A DNA stretch of 64,000 bases, taken from positions 620,001 to 684,000 of the forward strand of contig OX596340.1 of NCBI GenBank assembly GCA_951394405.1, read 5' to 3'. The position numbers were made by a program, and so were the translations under genes. This DNA is from Coprinellus micaceus (Eukaryota > Basidiomycota > Agaricomycetes > Agaricales > Psathyrellaceae). Below are positions 41,745-52,899 of the stretch, piece by piece (within the stretch, counting starts at the first letter, position 1; each line of letters opens with the position of its first letter). The notes under the pieces were generated by a model. That model did not search any database and had not been told where the DNA came from. It saw nothing but the letters and a program-made list of their open reading frames with translations.

Positions 41745-44447
41745 ATGTCCTCAACAAAGAAAAAATCCGCCCCGCGCCGGGAGAAGTCGTCCCCACCAGG
41801 CGGCCGATCCCGCACGTCGTCCCGAGATCCCAGCCATCCGGCTTCCTCTACACAGAGGCCCCCCTCGAGGGCCGCCTCTCTGCACTCCAACAGGGACCTG
41901 TCGCAGGACCCTCAGTCCACCTCGTTAGGGGCGCAAGCCCGCCAACGATACACACCGGACGTGCCGACCCTTCGGGCTCCGCACGGTCCATCTCAAACAT
42001 CGACGAGCACCGCCGCCCAGAGTGACGATGACCCGTTGAACATCAGCGGAGGAGGAACGGAGGACCAGAGCGCCCACTCTGCCACCGTACCACCGTCCAC
42101 AGTCTACAGGGAGAAGGATGGGAGCGAGAGTACTAGCGAGGATGACGAGGAGGCGGTGAGTTTTGGCTCGGAAGCGACCAGGACCCAATTCCCCACCCCG
42201 GCACCCTCCAACACTCTCACCCTAGAAGACGCCATCTCCTCCCTCAATCGGGCTGCCGAGTTCTTCCTCAGACGGGATCCCCCCGCCGAGGAGTACGAGG
42301 CGGTCAATACTCTACGGTTCACCTGGGACCGAGTCGATGCTGCCATCCAAGGTTCTGCCTGGAGGAAAGCATTCGAATCCATGGACGACGACGACATGGT
42401 GACCCCACCGGGCACCCGTCCGCCGTCTCCACACACCCAAGCTACTCCCCGCGCCCAGAGGATCCGATCCCCTCCGATTCAGTTCGGAAGGATCCCTCCC
42501 CTTGGACGTGGAGAGAGCGAGGATCCTCTCAGTAGCCGACCCGTCGGCGACACCGCACACGCCCCCCCCCTACACCCCATGCAGGTGCAAGAGGAGGACG
42601 ACGATATCTATGCCTCGGACCCTGCAATCGGGTCCTGGGCTGCCAACGTCGAGGAGATGCTCAGCGGCGAGGTTGTACCTCCCGGTGAGAGTCTCCAGGA
42701 CTCTACTACACCACGTCCTATGGAGGACGTGCTCGTCAGCCCAGCGGTTCAAGAGCCGTCATCTTTACAGGTGGCGCTCGTACCCCAAGGCTGGGGGAAG
42801 GCTGACCCCTTGGGGCGGCCCCCCTCCCCCCTATCTACAGCTCCTCCCAAGGGCTTTCGCTACTGGCGAGAGTACACCGAGGCGTCTGCTCGCAAGATCC
42901 GAGAGGGCCTCGCGGACACACCACCTCCGGAGTACCCCGCTCAGAACCCTCCTCCTTCGTTCGCTCCCTCCAAGACGAACAAGCAACGCGCGCGTGTCGT
43001 TCCCCCCGGGGGTGGCAAGCGTAAACCCACTGGCTCGCCCATCCGAGTGGACCAGGACCCCATCCCGGAACGTCCCGCCCCTGTGGAGGAACGCCCCGAA
43101 GATTCTCGGGACGCTCAGGAACCGGCCGTACCCGGCCCGAACCCGAGCCTCCCGTTCTCTGCGGCTACACGGAAGCGTGTGCACGACGGAGGCCCAAGGC
43201 CGCAGCCTAAAGCCCCCGCCGTCCCCTTCCAGAGAGTCGGCCTTCCGGCCGGCCCTAAGAAGCCTTCTAAACCCGCGGCCCCTAGGCCGTGGAACGTCGT
43301 TGCCAGGGGGGGCAAGACGAAGATGAATTACGTCGAGGCTGCCGCCATGTGGGGGAAGGCTCGACCTGATTTAACTCCATCGCAGATCGCCAAGGTTATC
43401 AACGGCGGCCCTGTACCTCCTCTACCCCAGGTTCACCCTCCTCCAATCTCTGCCGGCCCCGTCTCGAGCGGGAAGAAGCAGAAGAAGAAGAAGACGGTGA
43501 TTCCTGCATCCACGACCAAGGGTCCGCCTCGCACGCAGATCATGGTCCTCTTCAACGAGAAGGATGGTCAGATTCCCACGATCGACGGCGGGTTCGTTGT
43601 GAGGGGGATGAATGACATCCTTCAACGTGCTGGATCGGAGCTCCGAGTCCTCTCAGGCAGTCAGGCCTATGGGGGTTGGAGTCTCAGAACGACGGATGTT
43701 CCAAACGAGCGTGACTTGAATGCCGCGCGCGGTTGGATCACCCAAGTCCTCCCAGCCTGGTCCCGCAATCTGTGGGTCGGGCTTCCGCAGTCCACCAGTT
43801 ATCTCGCGATACATGGTGTTCCAAAATACAAAGTCGGGGGCAACCTAACGGTTTACTCTGACATCGACAGTGCTTTCGAGGCGTCGCCCTTGAGCGAGCA
43901 CTATATTCCGACCGCCCGCCCCCGGGTGATCAATTCCGAGTCCAAGTCATCCACGTCGGTGACTGTGTACTTCAACATCTGGGACTCCCAAGCAGGGACC
44001 CGCGCGAAGGCCTTGAACAACAAGACCATCAATATCCTCGGCAGGAAGTGCCTCATCAGGTCCACTCCTCGTCAACCCGGCGTCCCCTTCTGCAAGAATT
44101 GCTGCAAGTGGGGACATCCTGATTTCATGTGCCGGACCCGTCGCAGGTGCCCCATCTGCGGCGAGTCTCATACTCGGGACGAGCATCGCCACCACGCGAG
44201 CTGTTGCAAGGGCAAGCCCAAGCAACTCCCTAAGCCGATCCCCCCCACTGCGGAGGAGATCAAAGTCTGCCCCCATCGTGTACGTTGCATCAACTGCAGG
44301 AAGGAAGGCCATGACGCCGAGTCGTCGAACTGTCCGTTCTGGTACGCGAGGTTCAACCGCGCCCAGATCGACGCTCTCAACAAGCAGGTACGTGATCGTC
44401 AAGATCGTGGACGGCTTCAATCTAACCCAGTCCTTCCTAATGTCTAG
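41745..44447 (+). CDS. LINE-B4 ORF1: Gag-like protein (complete)
   Basis: A 900-residue ORF1, the only complete family-B version in the window (start MSSTKKKSAPRREKS). The N-terminal two thirds are low-complexity, rich in Pro, Ser and acidic residues. A KKQKKKK basic patch precedes the conserved domain (TQIMVLFNEKDGQIPT onward). The C-terminus has Cys/His knuckles: CKNCCKWGHPDFMC, a CPICGESH cluster and CINCRKEGHDAESSNC. It presumably binds LINE-B RNA. It is about 130 residues longer than the family-A ORF1 and similar to it only in layout and in the C-terminal half. The stop TAG (44445-44447) overlaps the ORF2 start. Confidence 0.88.
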   Translation: MSSTKKKSAPRREKSSPPGGRSRTSSRDPSHPASSTQRPPSRAASLHSNRDLSQDPQSTSLGAQARQRYTPDVPTLRAPHGPSQTSTSTAAQSDDDPLNISGGGTEDQSAHSATVPPSTVYREKDGSESTSEDDEEAVSFGSEATRTQFPTPAPSNTLTLEDAISSLNRAAEFFLRRDPPAEEYEAVNTLRFTWDRVDAAIQGSAWRKAFESMDDDDMVTPPGTRPPSPHTQATPRAQRIRSPPIQFGRIPPLGRGESEDPLSSRPVGDTAHAPPLHPMQVQEEDDDIYASDPAIGSWAANVEEMLSGEVVPPGESLQDSTTPRPMEDVLVSPAVQEPSSLQVALVPQGWGKADPLGRPPSPLSTAPPKGFRYWREYTEASARKIREGLADTPPPEYPAQNPPPSFAPSKTNKQRARVVPPGGGKRKPTGSPIRVDQDPIPERPAPVEERPEDSRDAQEPAVPGPNPSLPFSAATRKRVHDGGPRPQPKAPAVPFQRVGLPAGPKKPSKPAAPRPWNVVARGGKTKMNYVEAAAMWGKARPDLTPSQIAKVINGGPVPPLPQVHPPPISAGPVSSGKKQKKKKTVIPASTTKGPPRTQIMVLFNEKDGQIPTIDGGFVVRGMNDILQRAGSELRVLSGSQAYGGWSLRTTDVPNERDLNAARGWITQVLPAWSRNLWVGLPQSTSYLAIHGVPKYKVGGNLTVYSDIDSAFEASPLSEHYIPTARPRVINSESKSSTSVTVYFNIWDSQAGTRAKALNNKTINILGRKCLIRSTPRQPGVPFCKNCCKWGHPDFMCRTRRRCPICGESHTRDEHRHHASCCKGKPKQLPKPIPPTAEEIKVCPHRVRCINCRKEGHDAESSNCPFWYARFNRAQIDALNKQVRDRQDRGRLQSNPVLPNV

Positions 44448-45226
44448 TACAACATTACGGAAGACTAGGGTTCTGTCTTTTAACGTTGCGAAGTCTTGGG
44501 ACTCTCTCGTTGTATTACTCGAAACTCAATGTAAATCGTTGGATATCGTTTTCTTGCAAGAGCCTCCGTGGAGGCTCGTTCGCCACGCCCCTTCTGCGCA
44601 TGATAAGGAAGGTACGGAAGTGTGGGGCTCGCCCCGTCATCCTAAGTGGACCTGCATGGTCCCTCCCACCGAGCCTGAGACACGCCCGCGTGTCATGGCC
44701 TACGTAAATAAGAGATTGGACGTACTACGTCCGACTTACCGTCGAGACCTGATCGACGACCGAGATGTGATGGTTATCACTCTGTTTACAGAGAATGAGC
44801 CCATGCACCTCATGAATGTATACTCAGACGCCGACCACCGAGCAATTCGCTTGCTCGATCGCCGCGCAGAATCACTCCCAGCCATGGACTACATGGCAGG
44901 AGACTTCAACTGTCACTCCAGGGAATGGGACGATGCTGTTCCAAACCATGGAGATACAGCTATTCTACTGCTGGAAACAGCAGCCCGTCTAGGTGTGGAG
45001 TACTCCCCACCTGTCAATCCAGGACCCACCTATGTGTCCCACGCCGACGCAAATATCAAGTCTGTAATAGACATGGTGTTCGTTCAACCTGCCTACGTCC
45101 TCTCAGCCGCGCCGCTAAGGGACCAGGACCTCAAGGGGACCTCGGATCACTATCCGCTGTCCTCAGTCATCAAACTCAGCAACTATGCTGAGCGTATCAA
45201 GGGCCGCACCCTCAAGGAGGATGCGG
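44440..45226 (+). pseudogene. LINE-B4 ORF2, N-terminal endonuclease part only
   Basis: It starts at ATG 44440 (ATGTCTAG). It reads the whole AP-endonuclease (LQEPPW, GDFNCHSREWD, SDHYPL) and is cut at 45226 by the Gypsy LTR. The frame runs a further 24 codons into the LTR by chance. Confidence 0.85.
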
Positions 45227-46614
45227 TGATACGCCTGGTTCCAGGCTACCCGTATAAAAACGCGAATTATACCCAATTGTCATCATATTCGCGTTCCTAA
45301 CTCCCGATCGTGAACGACTGAGGGACAACGAAAGCTGTGAGACGCCCCACTCGACAGCTGTGCTAAGGAGAACCCCGGAACGAGGAGATCGAGCATGGGC
45401 GCTTAGCAGATTAGATTCGTGATCTTATCGCACCCGAATACGAGATGCCGAGAACCGAGAACCGAAGGGAAGCGACTTGTCCGCCTGGCACGCGAGAGTC
45501 GTGATCCTGCACATACCAAACAGGGCATGCCCAGGCACGGGACCAATGCTAAATCCACGAAGACGCGTAGAGATCGAGAAGACGTGTAGATACCGAGACG
45601 AGTAAAGATCATCGAGAGACGTACGAGCCATACACACACGAGCGTGCATAGGGAATATCTATTGTCACTGACGGACTCACGAACGGTACACGGGGCTGGG
45701 TCGCGGATAGGGGCGGTCGGAGAAACCTCGCACACGGATAGCCTCACGATCACAGGTACCACCGGTAACCACCAGCTAGCCGAGTAATGATCGGAAGTTG
45801 CATGGTTGATAAGCGCCCGCATGCGAACACAGGGGTCGAGATCACGAGCGTGAATACTGCTGGAGCGTAGGCCTGGAGATAGGCGGTTTGCCAAGGAATG
45901 CCCTTGTGCGTCCCACTCACGGCTTCAACGCCGAGACTAATAATAGCCACTCCAACGTGTGCTAGTTTCCCGTCCCTCTCATTTCTTTTTATTTTATCTT
46001 TTATCCACATGTTTATGTTTATCTCGTTATGTTTTTGGTCTCGATCTCGATCCTTGTCTGTCTATATGTTCACTCTCTCGTATCTCTTATCTTTACGCAC
46101 AGCCACGAAAACCTGTATATAACCTAGCGATCCATAGACGCAAAATACCATAGCGGCCCTAGTGCAGATTTGTTTGTTTTGGTTCGAGTGCGCGCGACTG
46201 TGATTCGGCGGCTCTTAGTGAAATCGGACATTACTGTTTGCCTGTCTATCTTAGCGAAATCGTGATCAAGTTGTGCTCAGAGTTGTGATTGAAGTGTGTC
46301 GGACCGTCCCAAGAAAGATTGTGTGTGCCATCTCGCATTTTGTGAGATCTTGAAGTCCTTGAGTCGAGCTTCGTGTTCCTCGGACCTACGCTTGAAGTTG
46401 CTTAGAGAACTCCTACGTTCCCCCTTCGCACTCGCGTCCTGTTGCGTCTAGTTTGTTGATCTTGCATCGCAGCTGTAAACCAACTCCCCGCCCGTACTCA
46501 CGTACGTGTATTATCCCCAATCCCCCCCCCTAGAGAGAGAGTGTGTGTTGGTTGTGTGTTTGTTGGTTGTGGTTGTGTGCACGCTTTCGCGTCTAGCCCG
46601 TAGCACCCGCATCA
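45227..46614 (+). repeat. 5' LTR of the Gypsy element (about 1388 bp)
   Basis: The left end TGATACGC is set by the abrupt break in LINE-B4 ORF2. The right end GCATCA is set by the primer site that follows. TGAT/ATCA form inverted ends. Two TATA-like sites are seen: CGTATAAAAACGCG near 45253, and GTATATAACC near 46115, which is better placed for a promoter. A GT-rich run lies at 46531-46580. No gene was seen inside. The second LTR is not available for comparison, so the ends are inferred. Confidence 0.7.
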
Positions 46615-46616
46615 TC

Positions 46617-46634
46617 TGGAGCCCACCGCGAGGG
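46617..46634 (+). promoter_or_regulatory. Probable primer-binding site of the Gypsy element
   Basis: TGGAGCCCACCGCGAGGG starts two bases after the LTR end and would pair with a tRNA 3' end (CCA...). The tRNA was not identified. Confidence 0.5.
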
Positions 46635-46795
46635 GGATAGTTTTAGAAGTCAATCTATTACATCTTTTTCAAGGCGCGTATCCGCGTGAATCCAAGTTCG
46701 AGAAGCTGTGTTGAGGAATAGTCAAAACGTCGTTCGCACCGAGGAATTCGAAGCCCATTGAGCTCGCGAGTGCCAAAACTGCGAAACGAGCCGCG

Positions 46796-47805
46796 TTGAG
46801 AAACGAAGCCCCTAAAGCCTCTACCAAAGAGTCGGCAAAGACAGAGTTAATCGCGAGCTCACCTCGTCGAGCTAAACCTCGTCAAACCAACAACTCCAAA
46901 GCAGCAGGTGTCCTTCCAGGACTAAGTTTCGGGCGCGCACCGAGCGTACCAACTATCCCAAAACCCCCTTCGAGACCCGTCCTTCCAACCAGTACAGTTG
47001 GTAGACGGTTGAGCGCGAGATCCCAAGAGAAGTCGAGAGCGACATCTGCCCCCCCAGTAGCTTCGTCGAGTGCGCGTAACGCTTCGCGAACATCGCAACT
47101 AGCATCCACCTCGAAGAGAGTCCCTAACAGGCTTCCTTCGATCCCAGAAGACAAGCGTCCTTCACGTCGAACGAGCGAGCTTTCTGCACTCACGAGCCTT
47201 GAATCTAACTCTTCGAGTGAAGAGAACCTATCTTCGCCAACCCAATTATCCTCGAACTCTAGCCTCAGAGGCAAACGCAGTCGTAACCGTAGAAAGCCTT
47301 CAAAGCCCACTACCACGATGGCTGATCCCAATCCCGAGCTTAACCCTGAGCTTGAAGCTGAAGGCAATGTCTTGCCTTCGGAAAATAAGGCGTTCCCGCC
47401 TACATATGCGACGCATCGTCCCCGATACGACGCAGACCACCCGGTGTCGGTCCTTGACTATATCAAGGGCTGTGAAGAAGTGATGAACGCGTGCAAGGTC
47501 ACGGACGAGAGGGTCAAAAAGAAAATCTTGATTCATTATCTCGATCGCACTACGCAGGCCGTATGGAAGAGTTTGGCGAAATGGTTGACTGGAACGTACG
47601 ACGAGTTCAAGGCCGAAGTCATGAGTTATCACCCAAGTGCCCTTCGAGAGCAGAAGGGTGGGCTCCCACAGCTCCACCACCTTTGCGACCAGTTCAGGAC
47701 CGTGACCATGGCTCGACCGACTGACGCTCTGCAATTCGTTTTGCGTTTCCGAGCCGAAGCCGCCAAGGTAGCGAAGCAAGGAGTAGGGAACCGCGAGATC
47801 GTGAA
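46796..47805 (+). CDS. Gypsy Gag, partial (runs into gap)
   Basis: An open frame continues into the N-gap. The first ATG in frame is at 47318 (MADPNPELNPELEAEG). The frame is also open for about 174 codons upstream (46796-47317) with a Ser/Arg/Lys-rich composition but no ATG, so either translation starts at 47318 or a start lies before an unseen intron. The readable part after 47318 includes FPPTYATHRPRYDADHPVSV and AVWKSLAKWLTGTYDEFK, in the style of Ty3/Gypsy Gag core domains. The zinc knuckle would lie in the gap. Confidence 0.7.
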
Positions 47806-48005
47806 NNNNNNNNNNNNNNNNNNNNNNNNNNNNNNNNNNNNNNNNNNNNNNNNNNNNNNNNNNNNNNNNNNNNNNNNNNNNNNNNNNNNNNNNNNNNNNN
47901 NNNNNNNNNNNNNNNNNNNNNNNNNNNNNNNNNNNNNNNNNNNNNNNNNNNNNNNNNNNNNNNNNNNNNNNNNNNNNNNNNNNNNNNNNNNNNNNNNNNN
48001 NNNNN
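47806..48005. other. Assembly gap (200 N)
   Basis: Exactly 200 N bases, a conventional filler length. The true size, and even adjacency of the two sides, is unknown. The Gypsy Gag frame ends at its left edge and no Gypsy sequence is recognised on its right. Confidence 1.
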
Positions 48006-49350
48006 CTTGAAGGTGTGGCCTGCCTCCACAAATTTCCTTGCATGAGCCCTGGGAGGAAGTGACCTGCAAACTATTAGAATACAGTCTCTGTTATTAATTC
48101 GATCAATCTGGCTCACTTAACTCCCAGTGATGTGATGAAGAACTTGCACATTACTATAGCCTTTGACATCTCCTCTTAGCCTTGGAAGAACTGAAATCTG
48201 GACTGGAACTCATAACACATTTGTTGTGTTTTGTGACATCTGAACAGCAAATTCACATAATTTAAGCCTAAAGGAGATTGAGATCTTTTTAAAAAATGTG
48301 GAATAATAAAGAACTTACTCTTTCACCTCTTTCACCAAGCAGCTAACATGCTCCATCCTCCTAGCCACAAGGCTTATACTCTCATGATAGAGCCCCACAT
48401 TGTCATCATTGAGAATGGACATGATCTTCAGGCTAAATGAATTGCCATCAGTAAAGCTGACCATGGGCAGAGAAGTATATTTCACAGAGATTTTAGCTAG
48501 TAATTTCTGTAAAGATATACAGGCTTGGTCTTTCTCCTAACGATCAAAGTTAGTGCATGCATACTAGAAGACGCAAACTGGATTCACTGTGACCCAGACC
48601 ATCTTATTGAGGATAGTGTCATGCTTATACACCAACTTTAACACCCTGTGGAAGAAGATTTTAGATTCCATACATGCAATCCTGACAGCATTCTCTCCAA
48701 TTTCAACATCAACCAGCTGATCTGATGGTGCAACTGTCCAGGCCTGCAAAGATGTCAGATGCATCCCTGCTATTGTATCAGCTTATTTACTTACCTTTCC
48801 CTGCTCTCTTTAAATACAACCATCCATAGTCTTCATGGTGCTACATGCAAGTGTCCTGGCTCATATCCACTGTATGAGTACATATTGATCAGGTCATGGC
48901 TATCCAAGTTATTGTTCGAAAGAAGACTCACAATTCACAGGTCAACTTTCCAAGATAGCATAATCATTGAGACAATTGGTAACATTGGGTGTAGTGTCAA
49001 AGAATACCTTGTACTTGTATTTTACACTGCCTGCATTTACTGAATGTCCATACACAATGTTCTTAATAGTAGAAATTCTGATTACAATGTGCCTCCCTTA
49101 GTGTCCATGAATATCAGTTTTGACAAAGGATAATTGCTCAGCCTATCTAGCTTCTCTAGTGTTTTCCATGAAGGCTTCTTGCAAGAGAAGAAAACTGTCC
49201 TGATCTCCAAGTCTGTGAACTCTTTTCCCAAACCCTGGCCTAGGGATACTTTCCACCTTACTAAGTGATATCAAGACAATTAGAAGCCATAAAGTGACCC
49301 CAATAGCTACTTCTCTTTCCAAGGCCCATGTAACCACCAGAACCACCTTG
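48006..49350 (-). other. Coding-like remnants of an unrecognised gene
   Basis: Minus-strand segments read like exons: SLPPRAHARKFVEAGHTFK at 48010-48065; LPMVSFTDGNSFSLKIMS within 48310-48470; AWTVAPSDQLVDVEIGE to VWVTVNP within 48570-48745; and EFTDLEIRTVFFSCKKPS within 49100-49240. The third is preceded by a plausible short intron on the minus strand (GTAAGT near 48795, acceptor TTTGCAG near 48745). I do not recognise the family. It may be a broken host gene or a captured one; joins are uncertain. Confidence 0.3.
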
Positions 49351-49820
49351 TGAAAATGGAGCAATCTAATGATGGTGTCCAGCAGGATCCAGGGAAGCCA
49401 TCTTCCAAGCTCTAGACATCTTTCCCCAATATGTCATCTTTTGAACTTGGGGACTGGGTTTACAGTCAAGAGAGCCAAAAATGCCTAAAAGACTTTGAGT
49501 ATCTTACTAAGATCCTGACCAGCCTGACTTTCTCTTTGAACAATATTCACAAAACAAAATGGAAGACTGTGTTCCAAGATCTCAGTAAAAACAAGGACAA
49601 AATCCATCCTAAGTGGTTACAGTGGGTTGACAACTCAGGCTAGAAAATGACTGGAATCAATATAGAGGTTCCAATTCACCACTAAATGACTTAGGATCAC
49701 AGACCTCCAACATCCTCTCAGAGGCTCAGAGGCAGATTCAAAGTAACCCATCTTCTAAGATTAAGGATTGCATGATGTCTCATGTCATAGTAGGTATGAT
49801 TCAGTTTTCTGTTCTCTGAG

Positions 49821-49913
49821 CATCTCAGTCACCTGGCTCATCCAAGCATTAAGATGGGTAGCTAATGAGTTTCCACCCATCTTAATGATTGGGTGAGCCA
49901 GGTAACTGAGATG
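49821..49913. repeat. Fold-back repeat (39-bp arms, 15-bp loop)
   Basis: CATCTCAGTCACCTGGCTC at 49821 is matched in inverted form by GAGCCAGGTAACTGAGATG ending at 49913. The arms differ at a few positions. It may be the remnant of a small inverted-repeat element. Confidence 0.75.
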
Positions 49914-49993
49914 GTCTCAATCCCTCAAACATGAGATACAGTTATGTGCTCTTTGTAGTTTTAGTTGTATTATGTATTGGGAAGCTGTTTGGG

Positions 49994-50579
49994 ACAGACT
50001 CCAAACCAGTCCCGCTGTGGGCAAACTATTGAGGAGATAGTACTTTCGCCAAGGTTAGACCGAGAATTGCAAAAGTTACACCCACAGGGGACTGGCACCA
50101 AATGTTGGTGTGTTTATGTTTGGTTGTAGTGTCCCTTTCAGATGGCGCTCTAGCTGCATACCGGATTATGAAACAGAAACATGTTATAGCATGTGCTTTA
50201 TGTGCACTAGGAATTTATAATACTCAAGAATAACCTAACTCTATGGGCTGGATGTGAGGTACACTATCATTGTGCATAAAGATGTAGATAATGGAGCACA
50301 GGACATATGGAAGGATCGACGGCCACAGGCTTCTGAGAGCAGGCACACACCTACTAGGTATGCCATTTTACACACCCTCTAGAGGCCCATTATTCTGCCC
50401 TGTGGCTCTGGATGACCAAGTTGAGTGAGTCGCTACTCAGAAGGCACAGCCAAACATGACCACACCAACATTTGGTGTCAGTCCCCTGTGGGCGTAACTT
50501 TTGCAATTCTCGGTCTAATCTTAGCAAAAGTACTATCTCCTTGATAGTTCACCCACAGCGGGACTGGTTTGGAGTCTGT
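49994..50579. mobile_element. Non-autonomous DNA-transposon-like element with 119-bp inverted repeats
   Basis: Inverted arms 49994-50112 and 50461-50579 start ACAGACTCC and end GGAGTCTGT and are similar along their length. They enclose about 350 bp without coding capacity. GTTTGGG (7 bp) flanks both sides (49987-49993 and 50580-50586) and could be the target duplication. The superfamily is not assigned: 7 bp fits no common family cleanly, and CAG...CTG ends inside by one base would suit hAT. Confidence 0.75.
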
Positions 50580-50586
50580 GTTTGGG

Positions 50587-51702
50587 GTATATATCTGGAC
50601 CCTGTCATCTGTTTGGTGAGATGCTTGATGTTCCTAAAAGGCCTGTTAGGTTCAAATACAGATAGCTATATCAGATAGAGTGGGAAATGGAACAGCTACA
50701 TTCAAATATCAAACAATGTGCTTTTGCACACTTTGAGGTAGGCTCCCATGCTGTCTTGCCCATGCATTGTGGGAACAATTGTGGAAGTCTGATACACTCT
50801 AAATAGCCTATTTTAGACTTTCTGGTGAGTACAGGGTTATGTGACATCAAATAGGGAAGATGATATACAAACCTATTTGTGTCAACAATTCAAGATGGAA
50901 CATGGCATGTGATAGGGTTAGTAACACTTATGGAAAGTGTTTTAACAGATGACATGGTGACTATAACTACAGACCATTTCCATGCAATCCTTTCATATCA
51001 TTAATTTTAGTACCAGTATAAAGTCATGTTTGCATTATCAGGTTTAATTTAAACACAAGATAGGTGCAAAGCTGCTTAATAATAATGTTATTTGGACTGT
51101 AACAGAAAATGGGTGTCTAGACAAGGGTCAAAGGTCTGCCACACAAACCAGATCTGTGATGATCAAGGTCTCACGCCTTTTGGCTGCAGGCTAAGCTTTG
51201 AAGGCCTCTCTATGGGTGTCTGGGCTTGGGGAAAATATTTTGAGTAGACAAATACATTGCGTTCACTCTATTTGACATTGTCTATCCTTACTCAAGAAGG
51301 CCACTGTTATTATGAGTTCACCACAACCAAGTATAAATGAGGTACACTCAAATTGATATGTACCTCAGCATGGGAAATTCCAAACACTGTCACAATGTGT
51401 GGTCTTGATCCTGCTGCAGCTTGCCCAGTACTTCACACTCCCCCACTTGTCCAATTGGACTCCATTGGGGTCCAGCCACTGCATTGGGTATCCAGCCTGG
51501 AGGGGCTGGAGTCCAATGGAGTCCAGTGAATATCCAACCGACCCCAACCAAGTCCAACCAGCTGTACCCAGAGTTCATACCAAAATGTTTGATAGTGATT
51601 GGACTCCAATGAGTAGGCTGTGTAAGCAATCTGATTTACACTGGTCTACACAGCCACAGTGTACATGACATCAGTTCTAATATGATCTCAATTCAAAACT
51701 CA
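50587..51702. other. No gene recognised
   Basis: AT-rich sequence without a convincing frame. The part 51430-51560 is rich in TTGGACTCCAATGG-type words, which also occur in the dispersed repeats at 52100-52390 and 59700-59880. Confidence 0.5.
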
Positions 51703-52405
51703 GTATATGCTACCTGTAGTGCTGGCTGTAAAAAACTGTGACCTAAAATACAGGTTAATTTTATCTTTCCCACAGTTGTCACCAGTCATGATCATACTCA
51801 TATCAGACACCAGTCTTTTGATTTTGGATCAACATATGCATGACATCACATCTCATAAACAGGTAAGATAGGATTTATTTTTTATTTTTTATTTTTTTAT
51901 TTTATTGCGATTTTTCCAGAATTAATGTGATGGAATAAGATCACATGTCAAATTTGTCATCATAATGATGATGTCATACTTCCCAAACAAGTATGATGGG
52001 AATTTTTTCTGTATTTTTTCTGTTTTCTTCAGAATTAATGTGACAGAATGATACTATATGTTACAATAGCACAGCCACAGTTTTCTGTATCCACACTTTT
52101 GCCCAGCTTGGGCCGTGGGTCCCCACTGGAACTCCATTGGAGTCCAACAAGATTTTGTATAATAGACCCCAAATTGCAACCCCAGTGGTGTCTTGTCAGT
52201 CTAGGCTGGGGACACCACCTTTTTGTGTCCAATTGGAGTCCAATGTGTGAATTTTGGGTGGTAGATTGGGGTTGGTTGGGGTGGGCTAGGCCCAACAGGA
52301 TAGAATTTGGGTGGTGAGATATCCAACAACCCCAATTGGACTCCAATGGACCCCTTTGGATACCCAATAGAGTTCAATTGGAGAAGTGGGGCACAGTAAA
52401 GTACT
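51703..52405 (+). repeat. Dispersed repeat, copy 1 (about 700 bp)
   Basis: It is similar along most of its length to 59325-59896 in the same orientation. Shared landmarks are GTATATGC at the start, TCATATCAGACACC, CAGTCTTTTG, GTGACAGAATGATA, CCAATTGGAGTCCAATGTG and GGGGCACAGTAAAGTACT at the end. A T-rich run (51866-51905) sits at the equivalent place in both. Neither encodes a protein. Class unknown. Confidence 0.75.
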
Positions 52406-52899
52406 TGACTGTGAGACCATTTTCCTTCGTTGCTATGACCTGAATAAAACAGGGATAGAGACATGCAGACACCTTTGAATTGTCACCGCAACATTTAGGG
52501 AATTATTTCTGTCATGCCATGAAATCTTTGAGTTCTACATATACAAGGTTCGCCTACATATGACACACATGCACTCTGCCCACCACCCTTGGAATCATGG
52601 AGACCCATGTCCACTGTATGGTGTCCTTGTGGTCACAAATGTACACTCAAGTAAAGTTTGGTCTCTTGCACAGCATGTCCTCCCTAGGAGTCATTCTGTG
52701 TTCATAGGTTTCGGCATCCCAGTACCAATGGAGACCCAACACATTTCAAGAATAATCTTGTAGTGTGAAAGAAGAAGTTACCGGTTTTGTGTCTTACCTT
52801 TTGGTGGTCAACATTCACACCAACATATAATATGTAGACGACTTACATTCAGTGGCCGTTGAGTGCACTGACTGCTTGTTGGACAAAGGTCCTCATCCA
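52406..52899. other. No gene recognised; possible downstream part of the minus-strand gene
   Basis: No clear frame. A minus-strand donor GTAAGT (near 52843) from the neighbouring gene leads into it, so a further exon may lie here. Confidence 0.35.

Larger units (their letters stand above)
41607..45226 (+). mobile_element. LINE-B4: LINE-B with complete 5' end, cut by a Gypsy LTR
   Basis: It begins at about 41607 with ACGACGCTTCTTGATCTC directly after a LINE-B3 ORF2 fragment. It has a 5' UTR (to 41744), a complete ORF1 and the first 262 codons of ORF2. It stops at 45226 where a Gypsy LTR begins. The 3' half may lie beyond the Gypsy element, outside the window. Confidence 0.88.
45227..47805 (+). 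mobile_element. Gypsy-like LTR retrotransposon, 5' part
   Basis: A long LTR, a probable primer-binding site, a leader and a Gag frame run into the assembly gap. Pol and the 3' LTR are not in the window. Gypsy is favoured over Copia because the primer site begins TGG after a short spacer, as for priming from a tRNA 3' end, and because the Gag resembles the Ty3/Gypsy type. Confidence 0.75.

Noticed and set aside
42502..43326. 274-codon plus-strand frame
   Set aside because: It is a shifted frame of LINE-B4 ORF1, which is intact in the main frame.
45229..45300. C-terminal extension of LINE-B4 ORF2
   Set aside because: These codons read the Gypsy LTR; similarity to other ORF2 copies stops at 45226.
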